From Parvularcula sp. (lineage in GTDB: Bacteria > Pseudomonadota > Alphaproteobacteria > Caulobacterales > Parvularculaceae), in contig PAIP01000075.1 of the NCBI GenBank assembly GCA_002704915.1, forward strand, positions 1 to 64,000: a stretch of 64,000 nucleotides of DNA, written 5' to 3'. Positions 8,181 to 16,836 of the stretch are shown piece after piece (position 1 is the stretch's first letter; each line of letters starts with the position of its first letter). Position numbers and translations under genes: made by a program. The notes under the pieces were generated by a model. The model did no database searches and was not told where the DNA came from. It worked only from the letters and a program-made list of their open reading frames with translations.

Positions 8181-8426
8181 ATTACGCTTGAACAGGCTTA
8201 TGCCGCGATAGGGGAGCGGGCTTAAACAACGTTAGACCGTGTCGGTTTCTACCGGTATCCGTAATCGTCTTGCATGGTCTGCATCGCGCGCCGAAAGTGC
8301 CATAACGAATTCAACAAGTCTTTTTTTGGAGCTGCAGTAAGATGGATTATAGCAAATCCGGCCCTTGAAGATGTCATCTTCTCAATAATCATTGCAAACG
8401 ACAGTAAACTGTATTCAAAAGGTCCA

Positions 8427-9398
8427 ATGGTGCTCCAGCGAGAAACAGACATCAGAATTATAATCGAACGGTGTTCCATTTTGCGGAATGTTATCGAAGA
8501 CTCGTCGGCTCTGAATTTGACAAGCATTAATGTCATTTCAGAGAATTTCTTTCGCGATCTTTTGAACTTACTTCTGGGAACCGGACTCGAAAATTTAAAC
8601 GCCACCTTAGACAACGCGGCGGCGATTGATTTGGGAGACGATAGGACGAAGCTTTGTGTTCAGGTAACCGCCACCTCGGGAAAACCCAAAATAGCAAAAA
8701 CTGTAAACACATTCGCTGAACATGATCTTCAAAATAAGTATGACAGATTGGTCGTCTTCGTAGCCACAAAGAAAAAAAACTATCAGGCTGATTTCATTTC
8801 AGACAAACACAATAAGCACATTCTAGATTTGAAAAGAGATGTATGGGATTGGACTGACGTCTACAGGCTTGCAAAGGATCTAAAGCCAAGCAAGCTAACC
8901 GAACTCAGAAAGTTCATTGAAGAGAACATAGTAGTTGATGCCCCCAAAAATCCAATAAGGGAGGTCGCAACTTTCATAGACCTAATGCAAATCTTGAGTG
9001 ATGAAACTCATTCCGAGGCTGGAAAAGGCGTTCTCACTGAGCCTGACCCAGATAAAAAAATTGAAAAGAGGTTTAGCGCGCATTCAGGTTTCCTATTAGA
9101 TGAGTATGGAAAATACTATGCCGAATACGGCGCTGTGCTCGAAGAGACCTTAATCAAGGGCGAGTTGGGGGCGGCTCGAATGAGGAGGCTTGGGCTTCAT
9201 CTCGGAACGAAAAGTGATGAGTTACTCACGGATAATAAGAACGATCCCCAAAAGGCGTTGGATGCTCTGGTGCATTTTTATCTAAGCGCGCTACAGGAAT
9301 CGGGAAAAAATTCTGACCAAGGTGCAATTCGATTTTTTATGTTATATCAAATGATTAGATGCTATGTTTTTCCGAATGAGGGGAGCGGCATTGGCTAA
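8427..9398 (+). CDS. SMEK-domain effector of an ABC-three-component system
   Basis: A 323-residue protein starting at ATG 8427, preceded by AAAAGG (an upstream in-frame start at 8274 gives an unrelated N-terminal extension). The first ~150 residues match the SMEK domain: an N-terminal helix, SENFFRDLLNLLLG, an AAIDLGDDRTKLCVQVTATS strand pair and a VVFVATKKK strand, a restriction-endonuclease-like layout with Asp and Gln candidates. The C-terminal half is helical and unassigned. It is the first of three overlapping genes; the others are a small middle component and a DUF2326 ABC ATPase. This trio is the composition of ABC-three-component (ABC-3C) conflict systems predicted by comparative genomics, where the SMEK protein would be the nuclease-like effector. 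AT-richer codon use than its neighbours suggests separate acquisition. Confidence 0.75.
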   Translation: MVLQRETDIRIIIERCSILRNVIEDSSALNLTSINVISENFFRDLLNLLLGTGLENLNATLDNAAAIDLGDDRTKLCVQVTATSGKPKIAKTVNTFAEHDLQNKYDRLVVFVATKKKNYQADFISDKHNKHILDLKRDVWDWTDVYRLAKDLKPSKLTELRKFIEENIVVDAPKNPIREVATFIDLMQILSDETHSEAGKGVLTEPDPDKKIEKRFSAHSGFLLDEYGKYYAEYGAVLEETLIKGELGAARMRRLGLHLGTKSDELLTDNKNDPQKALDALVHFYLSALQESGKNSDQGAIRFFMLYQMIRCYVFPNEGSGIG

Positions 9399-9639
9399 TA
9401 TATTCTCAGGTAACGAGCATCTTCAATCACTGCCTCCCGTGGTGGGCCGTGAGATCATGATGCTTTTGAACAAATCGGAAGAACGCCGAATGAGCCTCTT
9501 TGATTTGTTGGATAAACTGAAAACACGGCCATGGTTCTCGAGCAAAGCATTTTATTTCGCGCTGATATTCCTATTTGTGACAGGTTTGGTGACCTTTGAT
9601 GGCGCTTACGTATCGGTTGAGCAACATGCTTCAAATTAG
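9391..9639 (+). CDS. ABC-three-component system middle component
   Basis: An 82-residue protein if started at TTG 9391, which has GAGGGGAG five bases upstream; ATG 9376 and ATG 9364 are alternatives. It overlaps the end of the SMEK gene and itself overlaps the ABC ATPase gene. The sequence PPVVGREIMMLLNKSEERRMSLFDLLDKLKTRPWFSSKAFYFALIFLFVTGLVTFDGAYV resembles the short winged-helix-like middle components of ABC-3C systems (a group of about 80 residues); the hydrophobic stretch is probably the buried core rather than a true membrane helix. Such components are thought to bridge effector and ATPase. Family assignment rests largely on size, motif and gene order. Confidence 0.65.
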   Translation: MANIFSGNEHLQSLPPVVGREIMMLLNKSEERRMSLFDLLDKLKTRPWFSSKAFYFALIFLFVTGLVTFDGAYVSVEQHASN

Positions 9640-11335
9640 GAAGCTGTACTCAACCCCGGAATTATTCGCTCCAGTGACGTTCCTGCCGGGCGTAAACTTG
9701 ATTTTGGGTGAAACGAGCGAAAGCAGCAAAAAGACCAACGGCGTAGGAAAATCCATCGCCATCGAGTTTTTAAATTTTGCACTCTTAAATAATTATGCCG
9801 ATTCCAGAGTAAAGAAAGTGCCGGAATCGGTTTTTCCTTTAAAAGCATATGCTTGCGTTGATCTCGTGATCAACGGGAATGAAGTTACTATTCAGCGCAG
9901 TCGAGAGTTTGAAAAACGCCCCACGATAATCATTGAGGGAAAAAGCCTTGCATTTTCGAAACTTGATGATGCACGCCAATACATCGAAAACCTCCTTTTT
10001 CGACATGAAGAAAATGAACGTCCTTCATTCCGTTCGATGCTGTCCATATTGATGCGTGACGAAAGGTCGGAGTTTAAATCGATAGTTAACGGCCTTAATA
10101 CCTCCGTACATGCGCCAGACGACTACACGCCGCATCTTTACCTGCTCGGCATCGATGTTCGAATCTACAAAAGAATTAAGAACATTCAGTCGGAACTCAA
10201 AAGGCTTCAAGATAAAATTCGTGAGTTTAAGAAAAGCGTTGTACTCCTAAGGAACAAGAAACTTGAGGACGCTCGGGCCGATTTGAATGAATTGGATGCG
10301 GAAGTGGCGGTGATTCAGAATGATCTAGAGAGCCTCGAAAATTTTAATTCGAACGAAGAACTGCAGCAGGATGTTCAGCGCCTAGATTCAAGGATCGCCG
10401 AGAAGCGACGCGAGGCTGCGATTCTGCTAGACAGTATCGCGCGTTTGAAGCCGGTTGAACGTGAAAGGCTGGATATCTCCCACGAAGAACTATCGGAATA
10501 CTACAACGACCTTAAGGCTGGCTTAGGAGATCTAGTTTCCAAAGATTTGGATGAGCTCTACGCGTTCAAACAAAAAGTGTACAATTTCCAAAATGATGTT
10601 CTTAAGAGGCGTCGTGCCGCGCTCGAGAGCGACCTTGAGGATATCAGAGAAGAACTCAAGTCGCTTGACAAGGAGTATGAGCAAAAATTACGTACGCTTG
10701 ATCAAAAAGGGGCTCTAAGAACGCTAAAGCAAACTATCGCCAGTTTTCAAGAGAAGTCCGATGAGTTGGCCGACCTGCGAAGCTTTATCGTTGGTCACGA
10801 CAAGGCTCTGTCAGACAAGCGCGAAAAAACCGTGGAGAAAGACACCCAAGTTCTTCACCTGCAATCCGATATTGACCAACTGGAAGGGAATCGAGCGAGC
10901 TTCGAAGAAACTATATTGTCGATCCACAATTTCGTTATGGGCAATCGTCAGGCGTCTTTTACGATCAAGACAGTTGATGCGGCTCAAGTGGTAGAAATAT
11001 TGCTTAGAATCGACAGTGATGGAAGCCACAGTGTTGATCGCGAAAAAACGTTCATTTATGACTTTGCGTTGCTCATTAATGACGTGACCAAACAGCGTCA
11101 TCTAGGATTTTTGGTGCATGACAACATATTTGATGTCGATACCGATACACTTAAACGGAGTCTGAAATTTATTTTAAATCAGTCTACACAACTGGGTGCT
11201 CAATATATACTAACCCTGAATTCAGACCGTGTTTCATCGGATGCACCAGACCTGTTGGAGGCGCTCGATAAATGCGTCAGAGCGCGATATACAAAGTCGA
11301 GCAGATTCCTTGGCTGCAAATACCAAGAAGTATAA
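9626..11335 (+). CDS. DUF2326 ABC ATPase (SMC/Rad50-like) of the three-component system
   Basis: A 569-residue protein taken from ATG 9626 (ATG 9599 also in frame), overlapping the middle component by 14 bp. The N-terminus has a strand and the Walker A segment TNGVGKS at about residues 36-42, preceded by a polar insert. Residues about 180-440 are long coiled coils typical of Rad50/RecN/SMC proteins. The C-terminal lobe has the DUF2326 pattern with GFLVHDNIFDVD, where the HD-x-x-FD motif replaces a standard Walker B region. In ABC-3C systems this ATPase is thought to sense an invader nucleic-acid state and license the effector. It ends the three-gene unit; codon use is AT-richer than the flanking island genes. 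Confidence 0.85.
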   Translation: MLQIRKLYSTPELFAPVTFLPGVNLILGETSESSKKTNGVGKSIAIEFLNFALLNNYADSRVKKVPESVFPLKAYACVDLVINGNEVTIQRSREFEKRPTIIIEGKSLAFSKLDDARQYIENLLFRHEENERPSFRSMLSILMRDERSEFKSIVNGLNTSVHAPDDYTPHLYLLGIDVRIYKRIKNIQSELKRLQDKIREFKKSVVLLRNKKLEDARADLNELDAEVAVIQNDLESLENFNSNEELQQDVQRLDSRIAEKRREAAILLDSIARLKPVERERLDISHEELSEYYNDLKAGLGDLVSKDLDELYAFKQKVYNFQNDVLKRRRAALESDLEDIREELKSLDKEYEQKLRTLDQKGALRTLKQTIASFQEKSDELADLRSFIVGHDKALSDKREKTVEKDTQVLHLQSDIDQLEGNRASFEETILSIHNFVMGNRQASFTIKTVDAAQVVEILLRIDSDGSHSVDREKTFIYDFALLINDVTKQRHLGFLVHDNIFDVDTDTLKRSLKFILNQSTQLGAQYILTLNSDRVSSDAPDLLEALDKCVRARYTKSSRFLGCKYQEV

Positions 11336-11573
11336 ATCACCTTCAAAGCACAAACTATTTGTTGATTCGTTGAAGGAATTTGTCCCGCCTTCTGCGGGAA
11401 TTATTGATGGTTCGTGGCGGGGGATCAGCCCTTAGTTTGAAGGTTAGAGGGGCAGCGCACTTAGACTGCTCACCCTTGTAGGCGGAAATCTCTCGTAGTC
11501 GTGTTTTGATTCGCCCTTACGTCCCGTCTCAGGATCAAACTGCCGAAACCAAAGCCGCTTTCAGCTCTTCCCG

Positions 11574-12485
11574 TCACTCCGTACAAGTTAATTTCACTAG
11601 GCTCGCCAGCAGTTGTGTCCGCTCCCCGAGCCAGGCAAGTTCGTCGTCGGCAATGACGTAGTGCTTCGAATAGCGGGCTTTCACGTAGGCATCTTTCAAA
11701 CGCTCAAAGCTACGGCGCTGGAAGCGGTCTTCTTCCGGCCACACCTCGCGAAAGCGCGCGTTCTTTTCTTCAACGAGGGAACGAAGTTTCTTCAGATTGT
11801 GCGTAGATGGACTGTAGAGCGTCGAAGTTAAAAGATAGCACCCATAGAGCCGTTCAACGGCTTGATGAAGGGTAAAGGCGGCATCTCTTACCCAGCGCTT
11901 GCCTCCTTTATTCGTTTCGACCTCAAAGATTTCCAACCGTCGCATTGCGCTATCGAACCATTCGTCGAAATAATCGTTTGCGATTTCATATGCTTCTTTT
12001 GCGTCTAGCGGTTTCGGATCAACAAAACGATACCCGTCCAGTTCGTAAAGGGCGATGCCGTCGCGGACGATGTCGACGAAGAAATACTGCCCTTGCGCCA
12101 GCTTGTCGTTCACCTCCCCGAGTGAGTGGACAATGAGGCCGACAGGTGTCTTGATAGTTCTGTCCCGGATGATGCGGTCTTCGGCCCGGTACCAGTAAGT
12201 CGCCATCTCCGTGAGTTGCTTGTAGTTCACGACCACAAGGAGATCGAAATCCGACTGATAGCCCTTGGTAGTCTGGCCGGCTTCGTCGACCCAGTCGCCT
12301 CTCGCATATGAACCGAAGAGCACGATTTTGAGAATCCGGCCCTTCTTGTCGTATTCCTTCTGGCTGTTTTGCCCCCGCGCTAGATCGAATTCCTCGAACA
12401 GGATCTCCTGAATTCGCGCGAGCTCACGCTGCTTCTTCTCGGGAAGATGTTCAAGGCTCGTTTTCATGTGCTGCAGTGGGGCCAT
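11574..12485 (-). CDS. Fused minimal nucleotidyltransferase-HEPN protein
   Basis: A 303-residue protein. Residues about 50-110 are a minimal nucleotidyltransferase (MNT) domain with GSYARGDW at 58-65 and SDFDLLVV at 78-85, giving the GS-x10+-DxD active site. The C-terminal 130 residues are a HEPN domain (RDAAFTLHQAVERLYGCYLL, containing R-x6-H). In two-gene HepT/MntA modules, HEPN is an RNase toxin and MNT the AMPylating antitoxin; here both are in one chain. HEPN-MNT fusions also occur in antibiotic nucleotidyltransferases, so a toxin-antitoxin role is not certain. No ribosome site is obvious before ATG 12485; ATG 12467 is an alternative. It is a lone gene, convergent with the ABC-3C unit, with a 238-bp gap that holds only a 6-bp hairpin (11393-11409). 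Confidence 0.75.
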   Translation of the reverse strand: MAPLQHMKTSLEHLPEKKQRELARIQEILFEEFDLARGQNSQKEYDKKGRILKIVLFGSYARGDWVDEAGQTTKGYQSDFDLLVVVNYKQLTEMATYWYRAEDRIIRDRTIKTPVGLIVHSLGEVNDKLAQGQYFFVDIVRDGIALYELDGYRFVDPKPLDAKEAYEIANDYFDEWFDSAMRRLEIFEVETNKGGKRWVRDAAFTLHQAVERLYGCYLLTSTLYSPSTHNLKKLRSLVEEKNARFREVWPEEDRFQRRSFERLKDAYVKARYSKHYVIADDELAWLGERTQLLASLVKLTCTE

Positions 12486-12893
12486 GGGTGGATCGTAAAG
12501 TGTCGTGAGAATGTTGCCAAGCGATATGCGAGTACTGACCGGGTAAATAGCATTTCGCCTCGCCCTTCAACAATGGGGTTGCCAGCGGACTTTTTGAGTG
12601 ATGACGACGAGTGATTTTAAACACGACATTTTGGCTTCAAGTTCTTGCAGGTTCGTGGCCCACTTTGGACTGATTGCAAGAGTACTACCTTAGTAGTCAC
12701 ACCCCGGCGCCTAAAGGCGCATACCGGCCTTTGGCCGGGGGGGAATCAAGCCCAACAATCTCAGGGCGTTGGATTTCCTCCGCTCCGTGTACAAACCCGC
12801 GAATTCGCTGTGTACGTTGTGCAGGGCGGCCGATGAAAATGCGCGCATCAACAATGCGTTGCCAGCCGGTTACGCTGTACACGCATCAAAATG
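12486..12893. other. 408-bp gap with three small hairpins
   Basis: No credible gene. Hairpins lie at 12684-12697 (ACTAC/GTAGT), 12707-12720 (GCGCC-TAAA-GGCGC) and 12724-12738 (CCGGCC-TTT-GGCCGG). They lie downstream of the relaxase operon but lack T-runs, so they are not convincing intrinsic terminators; a transfer-related role is possible but unsupported. Confidence 0.45.
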
Positions 12894-14027
12894 CTACTCC
12901 CGTTCGAGGTTCTTTTCCTTCTGACGCAGGTTAAATCGTAGTCCCGACATACGAGAAGGGCCATCCAGGGTAGCCGCCAGACGCTGCAAGAGACGGGTGA
13001 TTTTCGGCGACGTGATGGTCTTTTCGGACCGCGTTTCTGCGTGCTTTTCCGGCTGATTCTGGCCCGGATTTGAGGGTGAATCCGAGCGCATTTTCAGCGA
13101 ATTTTCACGCCCGCGCGCCTTCATAACCTCCGGTTTTGGTGTCAAGTTTTGCTGTTTTGCGAGATCGAATCCGAGCGTTTTCGCTTCCTCCCGCCACATG
13201 TTCAGCAGCGCTTCGCGGTTCATTTCCTGCTTGGGTTTTCGGGTGCGAAGCGCCGCCATCTCCATGCCTTTCGCGGTCGAATAGCCGTAGGTTTCGGCCG
13301 CATTTTCGATAGCTTCGCGGCGCTTGGAGAACGCGCGCTCGACATCTCTCGGGATAGCTGTCACGCAGAAACTGTCCGCCTCTCTTGTGATATTTATTCC
13401 TGATCTTTCGAGCCCGTTTGCGAATTCCGCCCGGTAAATCCAGCCCGCTTCCTTCTGCGCCAGGTATAGCTCGCGGCCGACGATTGCGCCCCAGCTCCCG
13501 TCATGGCGGGGCGCCAGATTGAAGATGAATGCATGAGTATGGAGCTGGGGGTCGAGGTCGCGGCTCGTATGATGATCGAAGGCCGCGACCAGTAGCCCGG
13601 CGGTTCTTTCTTTTATGCTTCCACGCCGTCCGCGCCGGGCCCAGGCATGATTGTTTTCGAGGTGGTGGAGCGCTTTGTTCACTGCCTTTTGGTGCGCGGC
13701 TTCGATGGTTTGGCGCTGGTTTTCGTTCGAAAGAGCCCACAACACCGAGGCAGATTTCGGGGCGCTGAAGGTCATGTCCCAGCCCGCCGTATGGGCGATT
13801 CCGTTCGCGAGAATAAGCCGTTCTCCCGTCTTCGGATCGAGGCCTTCAAGCGCCGCTTCGAAGTCGGATTTCGAGACGGAGCCCTCAAGGGAAAGGCGCT
13901 CGGCGGCGCGCCCCTCCCAGCGACCGGGGGCCTCGCCCTCGCGGGCGTAATAGTCGTCCTTGCCCATATGCTGATAGTAGGCCGCCGCCGCCGCGACGCT
14001 TTTCCGGACCGAGATCGAGGCGACCAT
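12894..14027 (-). CDS. MobF (TrwC-like) relaxase, helicase-less
   Basis: A 377-residue protein whose first ~290 residues form a MobF/TrwC relaxase domain: candidate nicking tyrosines at Tyr17/18 and Tyr26/27, DMTFSAPKSASVLWAL, and the three-histidine metal site HHTSRDLDPQLHTHAF (His152/153, His163, His165). It would nick oriT and pilot the transferred strand. Full-length MobF relaxases run about 950 or more residues with a C-terminal helicase; here the chain stops after a short polar tail (SDSPSNPGQNQPEKHAETRSEK), so the helicase is absent. No helicase remnant is visible downstream. The start overlaps the stop of the coupling-protein gene by one base, indicating one operon (accessory protein, coupling protein, relaxase). 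Confidence 0.9.
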   Translation of the reverse strand: MVASISVRKSVAAAAAYYQHMGKDDYYAREGEAPGRWEGRAAERLSLEGSVSKSDFEAALEGLDPKTGERLILANGIAHTAGWDMTFSAPKSASVLWALSNENQRQTIEAAHQKAVNKALHHLENNHAWARRGRRGSIKERTAGLLVAAFDHHTSRDLDPQLHTHAFIFNLAPRHDGSWGAIVGRELYLAQKEAGWIYRAEFANGLERSGINITREADSFCVTAIPRDVERAFSKRREAIENAAETYGYSTAKGMEMAALRTRKPKQEMNREALLNMWREEAKTLGFDLAKQQNLTPKPEVMKARGRENSLKMRSDSPSNPGQNQPEKHAETRSEKTITSPKITRLLQRLAATLDGPSRMSGLRFNLRQKEKNLERE

Positions 14028-15817
14028 CAGTCGTCCTTGTCGCCCCGGATGAAAGCGGCGTCGGCTTTCGAGATCGCGCTTTCGGGCTCGGAATTTGTGG
14101 TGCGCTTGCCGTATTTAGCGCGTTCCGTCGCCCGATAAGTCCACTGCGCCGGCTGGGAAGCGGGCCGCAATTGCTGCTGGCGAACATAGGGAAGATCGAG
14201 TTCATAGGCGTCCTTTCCGGGGCCGAGCAGCGCGATCCGGATGCTTTTTTTGCGGGGCCCGAGGCGGTTTGAAAGGTCTGCGGCGGTGACGACGCGGCGG
14301 GTTTCGCGATGAATGCTTTCCGTGACCGTCGTGTGGGCGCCGCTGGTTCCGGTGCTGCGCACATTATATTCAACGTCCTGATCGCCGATCATCAGGCTCG
14401 CTTCCTCCGAGCCGCGTCCGAAATTGAGCCGCGTAATGACCTGCGTTCCGATCATCCCGATCCAGGAATCGGCGCGCTCGCGGCCGTAAACGGCGCGGAT
14501 CTGGGCGATGTCCTGCGCCCCCAGAACCACGATCACGCCCTTCGAGCGGCCCATATCAAGGAAGGTCGAGAAGTCGCTCATGCGCGGCAATTGCGGGAAT
14601 TCGTCGAGGAAGAGCCAGACCCGCCGCGTACGGGATTCCGGGAGCGACGGGCTGCCGACGGCGGATGAAAGAAGCCCCAGTAGACCGCTGATCCATGCGT
14701 TCGACAGCTCCGGATATTTGGCGTCGCGCTGCAGGATCACCGGCTTCGCATGGTCCATATGCAGCCACTCATTGATCGAAAATCGCGGCGGATTCTCGTG
14801 GCCGCCCCAGCTTTCAGCGAGCGCGCTCACCACATTCAGATGCGCCTGAAACGTCGTCAGCACGCTTTGCGCGGTCTTGCTGGCGGGGTCTTTCAGCACG
14901 CGCATGGCTTCGGGATGATAGGATTGTGCGGTCTTGAAGAGCGCCGCCGCATCCTGAAGAACGATGTTTCTGAGATCGGCCCAGCTCCATTGTTCGGGCA
15001 TTTCGGCCTGCAATTGCGCGATGCAGGCGACGAAGATTTCCCGCGCGGCGTCCGACCAGATCGGATCATTGCTCGCCGGGATAAACCGCGCCGCCAGCTC
15101 CCGCGCATCCTGTTTGGTACGGCAGTCGGCGGCGACGTCCCAGACGAAAGAGCGCTCGTCCTGGGGCGCGACCAGCGCCGGTTCCGTCGGCATGGTCGCG
15201 GTCATGTCTCCCTTCGTGTCGAGCACCAGCACCTTGTCGCCGCGCTGGATGGCGGCGTGCATCAGATGCAGCATGGTCTGGGTTTTGCCCGCGCCGACGC
15301 TGCCCCAGATCAGCCAGTGACGGGTCTCGCGCTCGGCGCTGATGTAAATGCCCGGCGGAAATTCGAGGCCCTTTCCGAAGCGCCGGCATTCGGCGGCGCA
15401 GGCGCTTCGAAGTTGCGCCCGCGCCTCGCCACCCGTGAGATAGCGCCGCCCACGGACGACCTTTGCCTTTGGCCGCTCCATGCGGGCGGCAAGCGCGAAA
15501 GCAAACAGGGCAAGGACGCCGGTTCCGGACAGCGAAATCAGCGCCCAATAACGAACGTTGAAGCCAGCAAGTGAGCCCGTGTCGAAGAAACTGGCGCGGC
15601 AAACGCGCCAGACATGAGCCGCGTAATCATCCAAAAAGAACGCGCGCGCCCGGTATTGCGCGCATTGAGATACAAAATTCGGGTCGTATCTGGCGAGGCC
15701 GCCTTCCGGCGCCTGGCCAACGGGCGTCCATCGCTTGAAGCCGGTTTCGAAGACGGACATAGCCGCGGCGAAGCTGGCGAGCGAGGCGAGAAACAGGAGT
15801 TTCTTTGTGTTACTCAT
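14027..15817 (-). CDS. Type IV coupling protein (TrwB/TraD/VirD4-like)
   Basis: A 596-residue membrane ATPase. Two hydrophobic segments lie near the N-terminus (about 6-22 and 90-110), followed by the cytosolic motor with Walker A GSVGAGKT at 172-179, VLVLDTKGDMTATM and Walker B VWLFLDEFPQL. The TrwB/TraD DNA-binding domain motifs are recognisable. It would hand the relaxase-DNA complex to a type IV secretion channel; none is encoded in the window. It overlaps the accessory-protein gene upstream by 8 bp and the relaxase gene downstream by 1 bp. Confidence 0.9.
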   Translation of the reverse strand: MSNTKKLLFLASLASFAAAMSVFETGFKRWTPVGQAPEGGLARYDPNFVSQCAQYRARAFFLDDYAAHVWRVCRASFFDTGSLAGFNVRYWALISLSGTGVLALFAFALAARMERPKAKVVRGRRYLTGGEARAQLRSACAAECRRFGKGLEFPPGIYISAERETRHWLIWGSVGAGKTQTMLHLMHAAIQRGDKVLVLDTKGDMTATMPTEPALVAPQDERSFVWDVAADCRTKQDARELAARFIPASNDPIWSDAAREIFVACIAQLQAEMPEQWSWADLRNIVLQDAAALFKTAQSYHPEAMRVLKDPASKTAQSVLTTFQAHLNVVSALAESWGGHENPPRFSINEWLHMDHAKPVILQRDAKYPELSNAWISGLLGLLSSAVGSPSLPESRTRRVWLFLDEFPQLPRMSDFSTFLDMGRSKGVIVVLGAQDIAQIRAVYGRERADSWIGMIGTQVITRLNFGRGSEEASLMIGDQDVEYNVRSTGTSGAHTTVTESIHRETRRVVTAADLSNRLGPRKKSIRIALLGPGKDAYELDLPYVRQQQLRPASQPAQWTYRATERAKYGKRTTNSEPESAISKADAAFIRGDKDD

Positions 15818-16142
15818 GATGGGAATTTTCCTTTGAATGCTCGCCGGTCAGCACCTGCAGCAGGGCCTCGAACATGGCGAGAAGCCTCTCCACAGAGACC
15901 GATAGTTCTTCGGTTTTCCGGGAAACCGCCTGCACCTGCTGATCGATGGCGGCGAGACGCCGCTCGATGGTCAGCATGCGTTCGGCCTGTTCGCGAGAAT
16001 GCCCGTTAATGAGACCCGCAAGGATCAGTTCGCGCGCAATGGCGGTTGGACGGCCTTTGACAGTGTTTGCGTGTTCATGAAGTCGCTCGACAGCGCGAGC
16101 GGGCAGGCGGATGGTCAGCGGCCGGGTTTTCGCGCCGGTCAC
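15810..16142 (-). CDS. Relaxosome accessory protein (TrwA/MobC-like)
   Basis: A 110-residue protein if started at the GTG at 16142, which overlaps the stop of the upstream HTH gene as GTGA; a longer frame from ATG 16190 would overlap that gene by 51 bp. TRPLTIRLPARAVERLHEHANTVKGRPTAIARELILAGL looks like a ribbon-helix-helix DNA-binding domain, followed by a coiled coil (QAERMLTIERRLAAIDQQVQAV). Position first in the coupling protein-relaxase operon matches TrwA-like oriT-binding proteins that stimulate nicking. The assignment rests on fold pattern and context. Confidence 0.7.
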   Translation of the reverse strand: MTGAKTRPLTIRLPARAVERLHEHANTVKGRPTAIARELILAGLINGHSREQAERMLTIERRLAAIDQQVQAVSRKTEELSVSVERLLAMFEALLQVLTGEHSKENSHHE

Positions 16143-16411
16143 TGCGTCCCCGCATCGCCTGTATGGCGGCGCTCCCTCGCCGCCATCCATTCATAGAGCG
16201 CTCGCCGGCGATAGCGCACGACGCGGCCGAGCTTGAGAAACTTGGGCCCGCCGCCGCGCGAGCGCCAGGTCGCAAGCGTCGCCGGTGGTACGCCTGTCAC
16301 TTTCGCCGCGTCGGCGGCGGTCACCGCCTCATCGAACCAGCCGGGATTGGCGCGCGCAATCTCTTCAAGCGGTGGCGGGGAAATAGATCGGGTTTTGGGA
16401 CCTTCGGCCAT
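16139..16411 (-). CDS. AlpA/excisionase-like helix-turn-helix protein
   Basis: A 90-residue protein with a MerR-like HTH_17 domain: WFDEAVTAADAAKVTGVPPATLATWRSRGGGPKFLKLGRVVRYRRRALYEWMAAR, the pattern of AlpA/Xis-type DNA-binding proteins. These regulate excision or transfer genes on integrative elements. It is the first gene of the mobilization operon, with a hairpin directly upstream at 16421-16441. A ribosome site (GAGG) lies within that hairpin region. Confidence 0.75.
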   Translation of the reverse strand: MAEGPKTRSISPPPLEEIARANPGWFDEAVTAADAAKVTGVPPATLATWRSRGGGPKFLKLGRVVRYRRRALYEWMAARERRHTGDAGTQ

Positions 16412-16571
16412 GGTCGGGCCTCCTCGTTAATGAAACGAGGACGAGCCCAGCACAGGCGAAATCGGCGAAATAGTGAGGAAATTTCGTCAAATTCAGTAGG
16501 AATGGCACAAAGCGGTGCGAAGGCGACCCGGCAGTGGTCGCTTTCTTTGAGTGTCTGCTTCGCGCGCATCT
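16412..16571. promoter_or_regulatory. Leader of the mobilization operon; candidate oriT region
   Basis: An 8-bp hairpin TCCTCGTT-aatga-AACGAGGA occupies 16421-16441, directly before the AlpA-like start. About 20 bp further, 16455-16486 holds an imperfect inverted pair (CGAAAT...ATTTCG). oriT of MobF systems usually sits next to the accessory-protein gene, so this is the best candidate, but no nick-site sequence is recognised. Confidence 0.35.
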
Positions 16572-16584
16572 GTGGACGGCGTGC
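16572..16584. repeat. IS1111-like inverted repeat, distal end
   Basis: GTGGACGGCGTGC, the perfect complement of 17937-17949 at the other end of the element. Confidence 0.75.
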
Positions 16585-16836
16585 CTTTGGCAAGAGGTTT
16601 TTGGTGATCATTGCAGTTTGGTCGTTAGCGGGCATCTGTTCGACCTGTTCGTGCGGCGTAATTAGATTCCGGTGGCCATTTTGCTTTCCACAAGATGAGG
16701 CCCGTACAAAAAAGCTCGCACTAAATGGTGTTCGCGCGCAGATGGGTTCTCCCCACTCGTCAGAAACTACGGTTCTGTATGATCTCCTTTTTGCTCTCAC
16801 CAATCTCGTACTGCGCCAATCGTGGGGCGGTTTCTT
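16585..16836 (-). ncRNA. Candidate bridge-RNA region of the IS1111-like element
   Basis: IS110-family transposases are guided by a bridge RNA encoded in the non-coding end; in the IS1111 subgroup this is downstream of the transposase. This 252-bp non-coding end is the only stretch of the element long enough. I have not resolved its loops. Confidence 0.35.

Noticed and set aside
12684-12738. Hairpins after the relaxase as an intrinsic terminator or CRISPR-like repeats
   Set aside because: There is no T-run on either strand and the three stems differ in sequence and spacing.
14750-15574. Long plus-strand frame (274 codons) opposite the coupling protein
   Set aside because: It is antisense to well-conserved VirD4 motifs and its composition is the arginine-rich type produced by reading GC-rich genes backwards.
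16321-16803. Minus-strand frame (160 codons) across the AlpA-like gene leader and IS end
   Set aside because: It spans the IS1111-like inverted repeat and overlaps the HTH gene in another frame; no family pattern.
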